Assembly (NCBI GenBank): GCA_017450925.1 | Contig: JAFSSS010000063.1 | Location: forward strand, 1-55,870 | Source of the DNA: Ruminococcus sp. | GTDB lineage: Bacteria > Bacillota > Clostridia > Oscillospirales > Ruminococcaceae | Direction: 5' to 3' | DNA length: 55,870 nt | In this document: positions 26,167-34,018 of the stretch, piece by piece | Layout: the number at the start of each line of letters is the position of its first letter | How positions within the stretch are numbered: position 1 is the stretch's first letter | Notes under the pieces: model-generated | Told to the model about the DNA's origin: nothing | The model's input: the letters and a program-made list of their open reading frames with translations, nothing else | Databases searched by the model: none | Translations under genes and position numbers: made by a program

Positions 26167-26217
26167 TCAAAGCGAGGCAGTTATGGGAATGCAAATGTTA
26201 AAATTCGTATTAATTGA

Positions 26218-26524
26218 TTAAGGCAACACCTCACTACCCCTGTGCATCAGTATGCGCAACCTCAACTTGCGTTGAGGTACAACTTGCGTTGAGGTACAAC
26301 TTGCGTTGAGGTACAACTTGCGTTGAGGTACAGCTTTTCGTAAGATCGCCTATATTCGACGCAGGCTTGCGAGCGAAGTGTGCTTCGCTTTGCGCAGCGT
26401 CAAGGAGAATTGACGTCATCTTGATGACGTTGGTAATATGACGGATAAGCCGGTCGTCAAGCAGGCTTGATACGGCAGATGATGTGCAGAGGCGTTAGCC
26501 GCGGGTCGTGCGGTGTTGCCTTAA
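26218..26524. mobile_element. MITE-like element with TTAAGGCAACACC ends, copy 1 (complete)
   Basis: 307 bases bounded by the perfect 13-base inverted repeat TTAAGGCAACACC (26218-26230) and GGTGTTGCCTTAA (26512-26524). The similarity extends to about 22 bases with two mismatches. The inside is a series of small hairpins and has no convincing gene; a short minus-strand reading frame in it is repeat-derived. Partial copies occur at 48631-48722 and 55730-55870, all in the same orientation. No transposase is present, so movement would need one supplied in trans. TTAA could be either the element end or a duplicated target. Confidence 0.82.
26263..26330. repeat. Four identical 17-base tandem repeats inside the MITE
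   Basis: CAACTTGCGTTGAGGTA is repeated four times without a mismatch (26263, 26280, 26297, 26314). Each unit can pair CTCAAC with GTTGAG around TTGC when the preceding bases are included. The copy at the right edge of the window has a single unit here, so the array is a local expansion. Confidence 0.92.
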
Positions 26525-27036
26525 CGGCGAAATATAAACAGATGCCGGCTGTCGGCGGCCTTGCCTATGACGGTGAATATCACGGCGCCTATAGCTGTCT
26601 GTATCGCATAAAAGGGCACCTGCGAAAAGCCTGCTGCGAGGGCGGCGGAAAGAGAGCCGTCCGTAAGGACGAGAGCCTCGTAAATGCTGTAGCCGCCGGC
26701 GCACAGGATAAGCGCCGGGACAAGCGCCGCATAGCTGCGGGGGGTCAGCACTCTGCCCTGCTTTGAGGAAAAGGGCAGCACTGTCAGAGACTTGATAACG
26801 AGCGTCGCCGGTATCCAAATGCTGAAACCGGTGGCCGCGTCTGCCAGCGCTGCGCCCAAAGCTGCCGCCGGAACTGCATAGCGCTTCGGCAGCAAAGCCG
26901 CCGCAAGGAAGATAAAGCCGTCCCCGGCGTGGGTGTAGCCTATGCCGGTGGGAATGTGGATGTAAGCCGTAGCAATGAATATCAGCGCCGTCAAAAGTCC
27001 GCTTAAGGCAAGCAGCCGTGTGCGCTCGTTCTTCAT
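26521..27036 (-). CDS. ECF transporter S component (TIGR04002-like)
   Basis: 171 residues with about five or six membrane segments. The N-terminus (LSGLLTALIFIATAYIHIPTGIGYTHAGDGFIFLAA, shown only as a region at residues 11-46) has the substrate-cup pattern of ECF S components, and the G-D-G/A-F-I-x-L-A-A element is typical of the TIGR04002 group. It would bind an unidentified vitamin-like substrate and work with a shared EcfT/A/A' module encoded elsewhere. The stop codon (TAA on the minus strand, 26521-26523) lies inside the terminal repeat of the adjoining MITE, so the last residues may have been altered by insertion. RBS AAAGGTGATC precedes ATG 27036. Confidence 0.8.
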   Translation of the reverse strand: MKNERTRLLALSGLLTALIFIATAYIHIPTGIGYTHAGDGFIFLAAALLPKRYAVPAAALGAALADAATGFSIWIPATLVIKSLTVLPFSSKQGRVLTPRSYAALVPALILCAGGYSIYEALVLTDGSLSAALAAGFSQVPFYAIQTAIGAVIFTVIGKAADSRHLFIFRR

Positions 27037-27069
27037 AACAGATCACCTTTCTTTCATCAGTATGATGCT

Positions 27070-27098
27070 ATTATATACCCGCCGTCACAGGATAGCAA
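27070..27098 (-). promoter_or_regulatory. Promoter of the ECF S-component gene
   Basis: Minus strand TTGCTA (27093-27098), 17-base spacer, TATAAT (27070-27075). The leader is only about 30 bases, too short for the large riboswitches that often control S components. Confidence 0.68.
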
Positions 27099-27107
27099 AC
27101 CGCACAA

Positions 27108-27284
27108 ATGCAGAGGCTCAGGCTACTTTGTTTGTGCAGCTTTCACAGAACCGGCAGCGAAGCAGCAGACAAATTCCGTCAGTACGACGACGAAAACACA
27201 CCCGCGGCTTCCCTCTCTTTTGCGGAGATCGTCAAAATGTCCTTTGGAAAGCCGGTCAGCCGGGAGTTTTTGTGCGAAAGGTAG
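27108..27284 (+). other. Possible 58-codon gene or gene remnant
   Basis: An open frame from ATG 27108 to TAG 27282 encodes 58 residues. The latter two thirds look coding by composition (EAADKFRQYDDENTP and FAEIVKMSFGKPVSREF). There is no ribosome binding site and it overlaps the divergent ECF promoter, so it may be the tail of a decayed gene. The rest of the 27037-27469 interval holds GC-rich hairpin-forming sequence (27310-27385) and the pckG promoter. Confidence 0.25.
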
Positions 27285-27389
27285 AATTGAGATCAAAGAG
27301 CGGTTAGCATAATGCAACCCTCCGTCGGAGCAGGGTGCATCCACCGCTGCCCCTCCGGCATAATCCCCGGCGCAGCGGCAAAAAAAGAG

Positions 27390-27418
27390 TTGACAAAACG
27401 GGCGGTTTGCGGTATAAT
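27390..27418 (+). promoter_or_regulatory. Consensus promoter of pckG
   Basis: Perfect TTGACA (27390-27395), 17-base spacer, perfect TATAAT (27413-27418). Just after it, GGAAATT-TGT-AATTTCC (27427-27443) forms a 7-bp dyad at the expected transcript start, which could be an operator or a 5' stabilising hairpin. Confidence 0.87.
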
Positions 27419-27469
27419 CAAAATAGGGAAATTTGTAATTTCCACTGAACTTTCGAGAGGAGTATTTTT

Positions 27470-29275
27470 ATGGCAAGTTTGACCAAGAACCCCAATGTCA
27501 ACAAGTGGGTTGACGAAATGATCGCCCTCACACAGCCAGATAAGGTTGTATGGATAGACGGCTCCGACGAGCAGCTGCAGCAGCTTAGAGACGAAGCCCT
27601 CAGCACAGGCGAGATGATCCAGATGAACCAGGACGAGTATCCCGGCTGTCTGTATCACAGGACCGCTCCCAACGACGTTGCCCGTGTAGAGGACAGGACA
27701 TTTATCTGCACCAAGACCAAGGAGGGTGCAGGCCCCACCAACAACTGGATGGATCCAGACGAGATGTGGAATATGCTCGAGCCTATGTACAACGGCGTTA
27801 TGAAGGGCAGAACGATGTATGTTATCCCCTATTCCATGGGACCTATCGGCTCGCCCCTTGCAAAGGTCGGCGTTGAGGTTACTGACTCGATCTATGTTGT
27901 ACTTAATATGGACATCATGACCCGTATGGGCACCAAGGCCTTTGAGAACCTCGGCGACACCTCTGACGACTTTGTAAGAGGTCTCCACTCCAAGGCTGAC
28001 GTTGACCCCGAGAAGAGATACATCGTTCAGTTCCCCGAGAAGAACACCATTTGCTCCATTAACTCCGCTTACGGCGGAAACGTTCTGCTGGGCAAGAAGT
28101 GCTTCGCTCTGCGTATCGCTTCCTTCCAGGGCAAGAACGAGGGCTGGATGGCCGAGCATATGCTTATCCTCGGCGTTGAGAAGCCCAACGGCGAGGTCAA
28201 GTACATCACCGCTGCCTTCCCCTCTGCCTGCGGAAAGACCAACCTTGCAATGCTTATCCCGCCCAAGTTCTACACCGAGCAGGGCTATAAGGTATGGACA
28301 GTCGGCGACGATATCGCTTGGATGAAGCCCGGTCCGGACGGCAGACTTTATGCTATCAACCCCGAGAACGGCTTCTTCGGCGTTGCTCCCGGAACCAATG
28401 CAAAGAGCAACTACAACGCTCTGGCATCCACCAAGAAGAACGCTATCTTCACAAACGTGGCTATCAACCTTGACAATATGACTCCCTGGTGGGAGGGTCT
28501 GGACAAGAATCCTCCTGTAAACGCTGAAGAGTGGAAGGGCGCACACGTCAACGGACCCGAATATACTGCAAGCGGTGAGAAGCTGGCACATCCCAACTCG
28601 AGATTTACCGCTCCCGCACAGAACTGCCCCTGCGTATCTCCCGAGTTCAACAACCCCGAGGGCGTGCCTGTTATGGCTATGATCTTCGGCGGAAGAAGAG
28701 AAAAGACCACTCCGCTGGTATATCAGTCCTTCGACTGGGTACACGGTACTTATGTAGGCTCGGCTGTTTCCTCCGAGACAACCGCTGCCGCTACAGGTGC
28801 TGTAGGCGTTCTGCGTCACGATCCTATGGCTATGAAGCCCTTCATCGGCTACAACGTCGGCGACTACTGGGCTCACTGGCTTGAAATGGGCGAGATGCTC
28901 GGCGACAAGGCTCCCAAGATCTTCAACGTTAACTGGTTCAAGAAGGACGCTGACGGCAACTTCATGTGGCCCGGCTTCGGCGATAACATGAGAGTTCTTG
29001 ACTGGATCATCAAGCGCTGCGAGGGCACTGTTGATGCTGTTGAAACTCCTATCGGCTATCTGCCCAAGCCCGAGGACATCTGCCGCGAGGGCATCGAGGA
29101 CGAGGTATCTCTCGACAGGATGAAGGAGCTGCTTGCAGTTGACAAGGATCTCTGGATCGCCGAGATCAAGGAGATGCGCCGCTACTATGATGAGGACATC
29201 AAGGCTAAGGGCGGCCATATTCCCGAGGCTCTCTACAAGGAGCTTGACAAGATCGAGGCAAGACTTAACAAGTAA
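27470..29275 (+). CDS. pckG: Phosphoenolpyruvate carboxykinase (GTP)
   Basis: 601 residues, the usual length of the GTP-dependent family. The P-loop FPSACGKTNLAML (A253-N258) contains the ACGKTN signature that separates GTP enzymes from ATP-type PckA (GTGKT). Other blocks: YVIPYSMGPIGSP, MTRMG, and the guanine pocket around FNVNWFKKDADGNFMWPGFGDNMRVL. In fibre-fermenting Ruminococcus-type bacteria this enzyme usually runs towards oxaloacetate, fixing CO2 on PEP on the way to succinate. The leader has a GAGAGGAG RBS and a consensus promoter. Codon choice is strongly biased, as expected of a highly expressed gene. Confidence 0.96.
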   Translation: MASLTKNPNVNKWVDEMIALTQPDKVVWIDGSDEQLQQLRDEALSTGEMIQMNQDEYPGCLYHRTAPNDVARVEDRTFICTKTKEGAGPTNNWMDPDEMWNMLEPMYNGVMKGRTMYVIPYSMGPIGSPLAKVGVEVTDSIYVVLNMDIMTRMGTKAFENLGDTSDDFVRGLHSKADVDPEKRYIVQFPEKNTICSINSAYGGNVLLGKKCFALRIASFQGKNEGWMAEHMLILGVEKPNGEVKYITAAFPSACGKTNLAMLIPPKFYTEQGYKVWTVGDDIAWMKPGPDGRLYAINPENGFFGVAPGTNAKSNYNALASTKKNAIFTNVAINLDNMTPWWEGLDKNPPVNAEEWKGAHVNGPEYTASGEKLAHPNSRFTAPAQNCPCVSPEFNNPEGVPVMAMIFGGRREKTTPLVYQSFDWVHGTYVGSAVSSETTAAATGAVGVLRHDPMAMKPFIGYNVGDYWAHWLEMGEMLGDKAPKIFNVNWFKKDADGNFMWPGFGDNMRVLDWIIKRCEGTVDAVETPIGYLPKPEDICREGIEDEVSLDRMKELLAVDKDLWIAEIKEMRRYYDEDIKAKGGHIPEALYKELDKIEARLNK

Positions 29276-29312
29276 TCCCATTAAGCAATATATCCCCTGC
29301 CTGAGCGCGCGC

Positions 29313-29565
29313 GTCATAAAGAAGCTTTTATTCAGACACTTCTGCTGTATCACAGCAGAAGTGTCTTTGCGTTACAAGTGTCCGCGCCCGCTAAAAGAAA
29401 AAAGAAGAAAGAATAAATAAGAAATAATAATCAAGGTATCGCCTTTGGCGATAATCTTAATTCGTCCGCTAAGCGGACACCTTGTTTATTCTTTATTCTT
29501 TCTTCTTTATTATTTTAGCGGTGGCACATACAAAGCTGTAATTGTCAAATACTTCTTTATCGCCA
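29313..29565. repeat. Compound palindromic element, copy B, ending pckG
   Basis: An inverted copy of the element at 24378-24700. Hairpin AGACACTTCTGC/GCAGAAGTGTCT (29334-29366) stands 58 bases after the pckG stop and probably terminates it. It is followed by the purine arm (about 29390-29430), hairpins TATCGCC-TTT-GGCGATA (29437-29453) and GTCCGC-TAA-GCGGAC (29464-29478), and the pyrimidine arm (about 29484-29515). The outermost ends (ATAAAGAAG near 29316, CTTCTTTAT near 29552) are also inverted repeats, giving a MITE-like outline. No gene lies in 29276-29655. Confidence 0.85.
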
Positions 29566-29611
29566 CCGCGCTTTAGGCGGGGGATTTTTTGGCTCAAAAC
29601 AGCTGTACAAA

Positions 29612-29645
29612 AAACAGGACACCTCACAAGGAGATGTCCCGTTTT
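29612..29645 (-). terminator. Terminator of the transglutaminase/Ig-like protein gene
   Basis: On the minus strand ACGGGACATCTC pairs with GAGGTGTCCTGT (some G-T pairs), followed by six T residues, 10 bases after the stop codon at 29656. Confidence 0.82.
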
Positions 29646-29655
29646 ATCGGTATTG

Positions 29656-31386
29656 TCAGTCTATGCGTATCCTGCCCTTGGGGAACTCGCGGTAGTCCAT
29701 ATAGTCGGCATCGTAGTTGACGCTCCATACGTTCTCGGCGAAGAGGGGGTCATAGAGCCTGCCGTTCACGGTGAACCAGCCATGGCGGCCGTCGTGGCAG
29801 ACGTAGATATTCTTATAGCCTATCTCAAGGAACATGAACGCGCAACAGGTAGAGTCGGAAACGCAGCAGCCCCGTCCCTTGGTGAAGATATCGTCGGCGA
29901 ACAGCACGTCCCATTCATCGGTGGTCTGCCAGTAATTAGCCAGCAGTCTCCATACCCAGTAGGGATGCTCAAAGACCTCCCAGTTGAAGACCTTCAGCCG
30001 CTTCTCCTCCATTGTATCGGAGGGGTCGGTAAGCTCCAGCACCTTCTGGTGAGCCTTCATCATGATCTCGATGCGCTTGCGGCCGTAATCAGTGAGGTTG
30101 ACGGCCTTGCCGGTCTTATCCACCTTGATCTTGTTGATCGTGGTGTCTGTCACCAGCTTGCCGGTGATGCGGTCGAAGCAGTAAAAATTGCCGTCGATCT
30201 CCTGCCAGCCGGTCTGCTCAACACCCTTGGCATCGCGGAAATAAACCGCGCCGTCACGGGTGAACATTCCCGCACCCGCTATCTTAAAGGTCTTGGAAAG
30301 AGTGCCGGTGAAGCTCTTGCCGGCACCGGTGAACTTGATAGTGGCGGTACCCTTCTTGACATTATTGCTGTAGGAAACGGTATAATCCGTACCCTTGACA
30401 AGCTTATAGCCCTTGAATTTCAGTGTGGGGTCGGGCTTTACGGCGCTGCCGGTATAGGCATAGGCGTTGTCGAGCCCGGAAACAGAGGCATTGGCCACAT
30501 TTGCCTTGACGACGTTAAATTTCTTGATGCCGCTGCCGGTATAAAGACCCTTGCCCTTGACACTTATAGTCGCCGTTCCGACGTTCTTGCAGTTGGAGAT
30601 CGTATAGGTATAATCTCTGCCCTCCTTAAGCTTGTTTCCGTCGGTATCACGGACAGTTACCGTTGGCTTAAGGTCGCGGCCGCGATAGGCGTAATTCAGC
30701 GTGGGAACGGTTATCTTTCCTATCCCGCCGAGGACGGACTTCTCCTTTACGGAGCTGTAGCTGCCGTAGCGCTTGCCGTCATTGCCCACAACGAAGCCGC
30801 GAAGCTTGATATAATACTTCTCGCCGGGCTCGGGGACGTTTTTGAGATTGACGCTCGTCTTGCCGGAGGAAGCCCAGACGGTGGTGCTGTGATAGGTCTT
30901 AAAGCTGCTGTCGGTGCTGTAAAGCACTTGATAGCCGTCAACACCGTCAACTTTATCCCACTCCACCATGACATTTCCCTTGCCGGTGGTAAGCGACCTG
31001 ATCTTCATAACGGGAGCCTTTACTGGGAACCGGACGAGCTTGGTGCCGGAATATCTGCCTGTTCCGACGACGACCAAAACAGCAATACCCGGTTTGTCAT
31101 TATAGGAGTAATAGATCTTATAGTCCCTGCCCTTGACAAGCCTTGTGCCGTCCAGAACGACAGTGACCTCGTCTGCACCGTTCCTGTTATCGGGCGTAAC
31201 GGGGCTGCCGTTATAGGTATAGGAGGAATATTTAAGTGTGACGTCGGCACCCTCTACTGAATTGGGAGCTGCCCGCATAACAGCGACAGCATCGGCCTCG
31301 ACTGTTTTTTCGGTGCCAACAGCCACACAGGCGGCAGTGCCCAGCGAAAGCGACAGGGCTGTCAGCACGATGAGGAGCTTATTCAT
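29656..31386 (-). CDS. Secreted Ig-like-repeat protein with C-terminal transglutaminase-like domain
   Basis: 576 residues. Signal peptide (about 1-25). Ig-like surface repeats of the Y-x-G...L-x-x-G-x-DYxVxYxNN...G-x-G-x-Y-x-G type occupy about 50-120 and 230-375, separated by a fibronectin-III-like segment (about 128-215). A short putative cell-wall-binding-like stretch (FRDAKGVEQTGWQEIDGNFYCF, given here as a region near residue 390) precedes a transglutaminase-like domain with GRGCCVSDSTCC, GRHGWFTVNG and LYDPLF (Cys, His, Asp). The order of the N-terminal modules matches the amidase at 35725. It is likely a wall-bound enzyme; its substrate is unknown. Confidence 0.82.
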   Translation of the reverse strand: MNKLLIVLTALSLSLGTAACVAVGTEKTVEADAVAVMRAAPNSVEGADVTLKYSSYTYNGSPVTPDNRNGADEVTVVLDGTRLVKGRDYKIYYSYNDKPGIAVLVVVGTGRYSGTKLVRFPVKAPVMKIRSLTTGKGNVMVEWDKVDGVDGYQVLYSTDSSFKTYHSTTVWASSGKTSVNLKNVPEPGEKYYIKLRGFVVGNDGKRYGSYSSVKEKSVLGGIGKITVPTLNYAYRGRDLKPTVTVRDTDGNKLKEGRDYTYTISNCKNVGTATISVKGKGLYTGSGIKKFNVVKANVANASVSGLDNAYAYTGSAVKPDPTLKFKGYKLVKGTDYTVSYSNNVKKGTATIKFTGAGKSFTGTLSKTFKIAGAGMFTRDGAVYFRDAKGVEQTGWQEIDGNFYCFDRITGKLVTDTTINKIKVDKTGKAVNLTDYGRKRIEIMMKAHQKVLELTDPSDTMEEKRLKVFNWEVFEHPYWVWRLLANYWQTTDEWDVLFADDIFTKGRGCCVSDSTCCAFMFLEIGYKNIYVCHDGRHGWFTVNGRLYDPLFAENVWSVNYDADYMDYREFPKGRIRID

Positions 31387-31422
31387 CTGATCTCACCCTC
31401 AAAAAATGATATTTACGGTATA

Positions 31423-31452
31423 ATTATATCATAAACAGTCGTAATATGTCAA
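31423..31452 (-). promoter_or_regulatory. Promoter of the transglutaminase/Ig-like protein gene
   Basis: Minus strand: perfect TTGACA (31447-31452), 18-base spacer, perfect TATAAT (31423-31428). It is the one strong promoter here with an 18-base spacer. Confidence 0.78.
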
Positions 31453-31474
31453 TATATTCTATGCAAAATAATTG

Positions 31475-31510
31475 AAAAAAAAGCAAGGAGCCGCGCGGGC
31501 AGCTCCTTGC
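31475..31510 (-). terminator. Terminator of glgP
   Basis: On the minus strand GCAAGGAGC (31502-31510) pairs with GCTCCTTGC (31483-31491), followed by eight T residues, 13 bases after the glgP stop. Confidence 0.9.
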
Positions 31511-31522
31511 AATTATCAGCGG

Positions 31523-33904
31523 TCAATCCTTCACCGGGGCGACCTTCCAGATATCCTCGGCATAATCCTTAACAGTTCTGTCGGAGGAGAACTTTCCTGC
31601 CGAGCAGATATTCAGCCAGCACTTTCTTGCAAAGGCAAGCTCGTCCTTATAGTCCGCATTTGCCCGCAGCTTGGTCTGAACATAGTCGTTGAGATCACCG
31701 AGCAGGTAGTAGTGATCGGGGACGTGCCACGAGGCGCCGTCGGTCAGCGCCTTGTAAAGCTCCTTGAAGCTGCCCTCCTGATCGGACGGTACTCCGCCGT
31801 CGTCAAGGGTGCCGTCGATGAGCTTGTTAAGCACACGGTCTATCCTTTCGTCTCCGTATAGTATCTCCCGCGGGTCATAGTCCGGCATGATCTTCTCCAG
31901 CTCCTCGACCCGGGCTCCGAAGATATACTCGTTCTCCTCGCCTGCCTCCTGTGCGATCTCGATATTTGCACCGTCCAGCGTGCCGAGGGTAACGGCGCCG
32001 TTGAGCATCAGCTTCATGTTGCCAGTTCCCGAGGCCTCTGTTCCCGCAGTGGAGATCTGCTCGGAGATATCGCAGGCGGCCACCAGCTTTTCGGCGTAGC
32101 TGACGTTATAGTTCTGCACGAACACTACCTTGATAAGACTGCTTACCTCCGGGTCGGCGTCGATAAGCTTGCCTATCTCGCCTATCAGTTTGATTATCGC
32201 CTTGGCGCGTCTGTAGCCCGGGGCGGACTTGGCTCCGAAGATGAAGGTGGTGGGCGTGAAGTCCCGGATCGTGCCGTCCTTGATGCCGAAGTATATATAG
32301 AGTATCGACAGGGTGTTGAGCAGCTGGCGCTTGTATTCGTGGAGGCGCTTTATCTGGATATCGAATATCGTATCGGCGTTTATCGAAACGCCGTCATGCC
32401 TTTGTATGAACTCCGCAAGCTGTTGCTTCTTCTGCTTCTTTATTGCTATGAACTCCCGCAGCACAGCCTCGTCGTCGGCGTATTTTTTAAGCTCCTTGAG
32501 CTTATCGAGATCCTTGACCCACGCATCCGAGCCGAGCAGGCGTGTGATAAGCGCCGAAAGTTCCTGATTGCATAGCGCCAGCCAGCGGCGCTGGGTGATG
32601 CCGTTGGTCTTGTTGCGGAAGCGCTCGGGATAAAGCCCGTACCACTCCTTCAAGGTATCTGTCTTGAGTATCTCGGTGTGGATCTCCGCCACTCCGTTGA
32701 CATAGCTTGAGGCATAGACTGCAAGGTTTGCCATTCTCACCTGTCCCTCTGCCGCGGGAGCCAGCTTGGTGATGAATTTCCTGTCCTTTTTCAGCGCATA
32801 CATATCCTTTATGAACCGCTCGTTTATCATCAGCACAAAGGCATATACCCGGGGCAGGAGCTGCTCCATAAGGCCGCTGCTCCATTTTTCAAGAGCCTCC
32901 TGCATAACGGTGTGGTTGGTGTAGTTGAACACCCGGCGGGTGATGTCAAAGGCAGCTTCAAAGTCATAGCCGTACTTATCCACCAGCAGGCGCATCAGCT
33001 CCGGGATAGAGATGACCGGGTGAGTGTCGTTAAGCTGTACTGTCACATAGTCGGCAAGGTTATCAAGGGTGCCGAAGCGGTTGTAATGCTTTCTGGTGAT
33101 ATCCGCAAGGGATGCCGCCGAGAAGAAATACTCCTGCCGCAGGCGCAGCCTTCTTCCCTCGTCGAAGTTGTCATTGGGATAAAGCACCTTGCAGATATTC
33201 TCGGCATCGGCGGCGGCCTTTACTGCGCCGTCATAGTCGCCGTTGTTGAATTTTGTGAAGTCAAAGCCCTCGTATGCCTCCGACTGCCAAAGGCGGAGAG
33301 TTCCGATATTATCAGTCCCATAGCCAATGACAGGCATATCATAGGGGACGGCCTTAACGGTCATGTCCGAATACTCGACTGCCACGGCATCGGCATCGCA
33401 GCGAACGCTCCACGGGTCGCCCTGCCGCTGCCAGTCATCGGGATACTCCCGCTGAAAGCCGTTCTCTATCGCCTGCCGGAAGAGGCCGTACTTATATCTG
33501 ATGCCGTAGCCGTCAAGGGGAATATCGTGGGCGGCGGCGGAGTCAAGAAAGCAGGCGGCAAGTCTGCCGAGGCCGCCGTTTCCGAGGGCGGCATCGTCTA
33601 TCTCCTCCAGCTCCGCAAGAGAACCGCCGTTCTGCCGCAAAGCCTCCTCCACGGTATCGGTGATGCCGAGGACAAGCAGGTTATTATAGACTGCCCTGCC
33701 CATAAGGAACTCCATTGACAGGTAGCAGGCACGGCGGCCGGAGAGATGCTTCTGACGGCTCCTGCTCCAGCGGCCGGCTATCTCCCGCATGACCACAGAC
33801 GATACCACATTATGCAGCGAGACTGCATTGACAGTATCAGAGGTATCGGTGATGCGTTCCGTGATCTCCTTGTTTATTTCGTCTATCAAATGCTGTTTAT
33901 CCAT
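31523..33904 (-). CDS. glgP: Glycogen/maltodextrin phosphorylase
   Basis: 793 residues. Phosphorolysis of alpha-1,4-glucans to glucose-1-P. GT35 fold; the pyridoxal-phosphate lysine lies in EASGTGNMKLMLNG, and other blocks are LGNGGLGRLAACFLDS (about residue 110) and RIHEYKRQ-like RLHEYKRQLLN. ATG 33904 follows TTTGGAGG; a TTG 12 bases upstream overlaps that RBS and is not the start. malQ lies directly upstream on the same strand, separated by about 100 bases that hold an inverted-repeat element. The pair degrades stored glycogen or imported maltodextrins. Confidence 0.95.
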   Translation of the reverse strand: MDKQHLIDEINKEITERITDTSDTVNAVSLHNVVSSVVMREIAGRWSRSRQKHLSGRRACYLSMEFLMGRAVYNNLLVLGITDTVEEALRQNGGSLAELEEIDDAALGNGGLGRLAACFLDSAAAHDIPLDGYGIRYKYGLFRQAIENGFQREYPDDWQRQGDPWSVRCDADAVAVEYSDMTVKAVPYDMPVIGYGTDNIGTLRLWQSEAYEGFDFTKFNNGDYDGAVKAAADAENICKVLYPNDNFDEGRRLRLRQEYFFSAASLADITRKHYNRFGTLDNLADYVTVQLNDTHPVISIPELMRLLVDKYGYDFEAAFDITRRVFNYTNHTVMQEALEKWSSGLMEQLLPRVYAFVLMINERFIKDMYALKKDRKFITKLAPAAEGQVRMANLAVYASSYVNGVAEIHTEILKTDTLKEWYGLYPERFRNKTNGITQRRWLALCNQELSALITRLLGSDAWVKDLDKLKELKKYADDEAVLREFIAIKKQKKQQLAEFIQRHDGVSINADTIFDIQIKRLHEYKRQLLNTLSILYIYFGIKDGTIRDFTPTTFIFGAKSAPGYRRAKAIIKLIGEIGKLIDADPEVSSLIKVVFVQNYNVSYAEKLVAACDISEQISTAGTEASGTGNMKLMLNGAVTLGTLDGANIEIAQEAGEENEYIFGARVEELEKIMPDYDPREILYGDERIDRVLNKLIDGTLDDGGVPSDQEGSFKELYKALTDGASWHVPDHYYLLGDLNDYVQTKLRANADYKDELAFARKCWLNICSAGKFSSDRTVKDYAEDIWKVAPVKD

Positions 33905-33940
33905 AGAAACCTCCAAAGAAAAATAATGATCTGTTGCCTT

Positions 33941-34018
33941 AATTGACAGTTGATAATGAAGGAGCCTCTGAACGGGCGCACTCCATAATTATCAACTGTA
34001 CATTATCAACCGTCAACC
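33941..34018. repeat. TTGACAGTTGATAATGAA inverted-repeat element, copy 2, between malQ and glgP
   Basis: AATTGACAGTTGATAATGAAGGAG (24 bases, 33941-33964; arms TTGACAGTTGATAAT and GAAGGAG) is mirrored by CTCCATAATTATCAACTG and then ATTATCAACCGTCAA (33981-34015). The malQ stop codon (34006-34008) falls inside the right arm. As it separates two operon genes, the folded RNA could set their relative expression. Confidence 0.78.

Noticed and set aside
26263..26330. Possible CRISPR array
   Set aside because: The 17-base units are directly adjacent without spacers, and no cas gene is in the window.
26234..26419. 61-codon minus-strand frame over the 17-base tandem array
   Set aside because: It is a translation of the MITE repeats (SCTSTQV units) and lies wholly inside the element; no RBS or conserved domain.
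27040..27107. Riboswitch for the ECF S-component
   Set aside because: The promoter leaves a leader of about 30 bases, too short, and no preQ1, folate or cobalamin motif is visible.
27293..29353. 686-codon frame opposite pckG
   Set aside because: It is the antisense of a highly biased, well-conserved gene; its protein has no family features. The same applies to long frames opposite the dockerin gene, the TerD-like gene and the transglutaminase/Ig-like gene.
33930..33942. GTTGCCTTAA next to the malQ-glgP repeat as a remnant of the TTAAGG element
   Set aside because: Only 10 bases match and no internal element sequence adjoins it.
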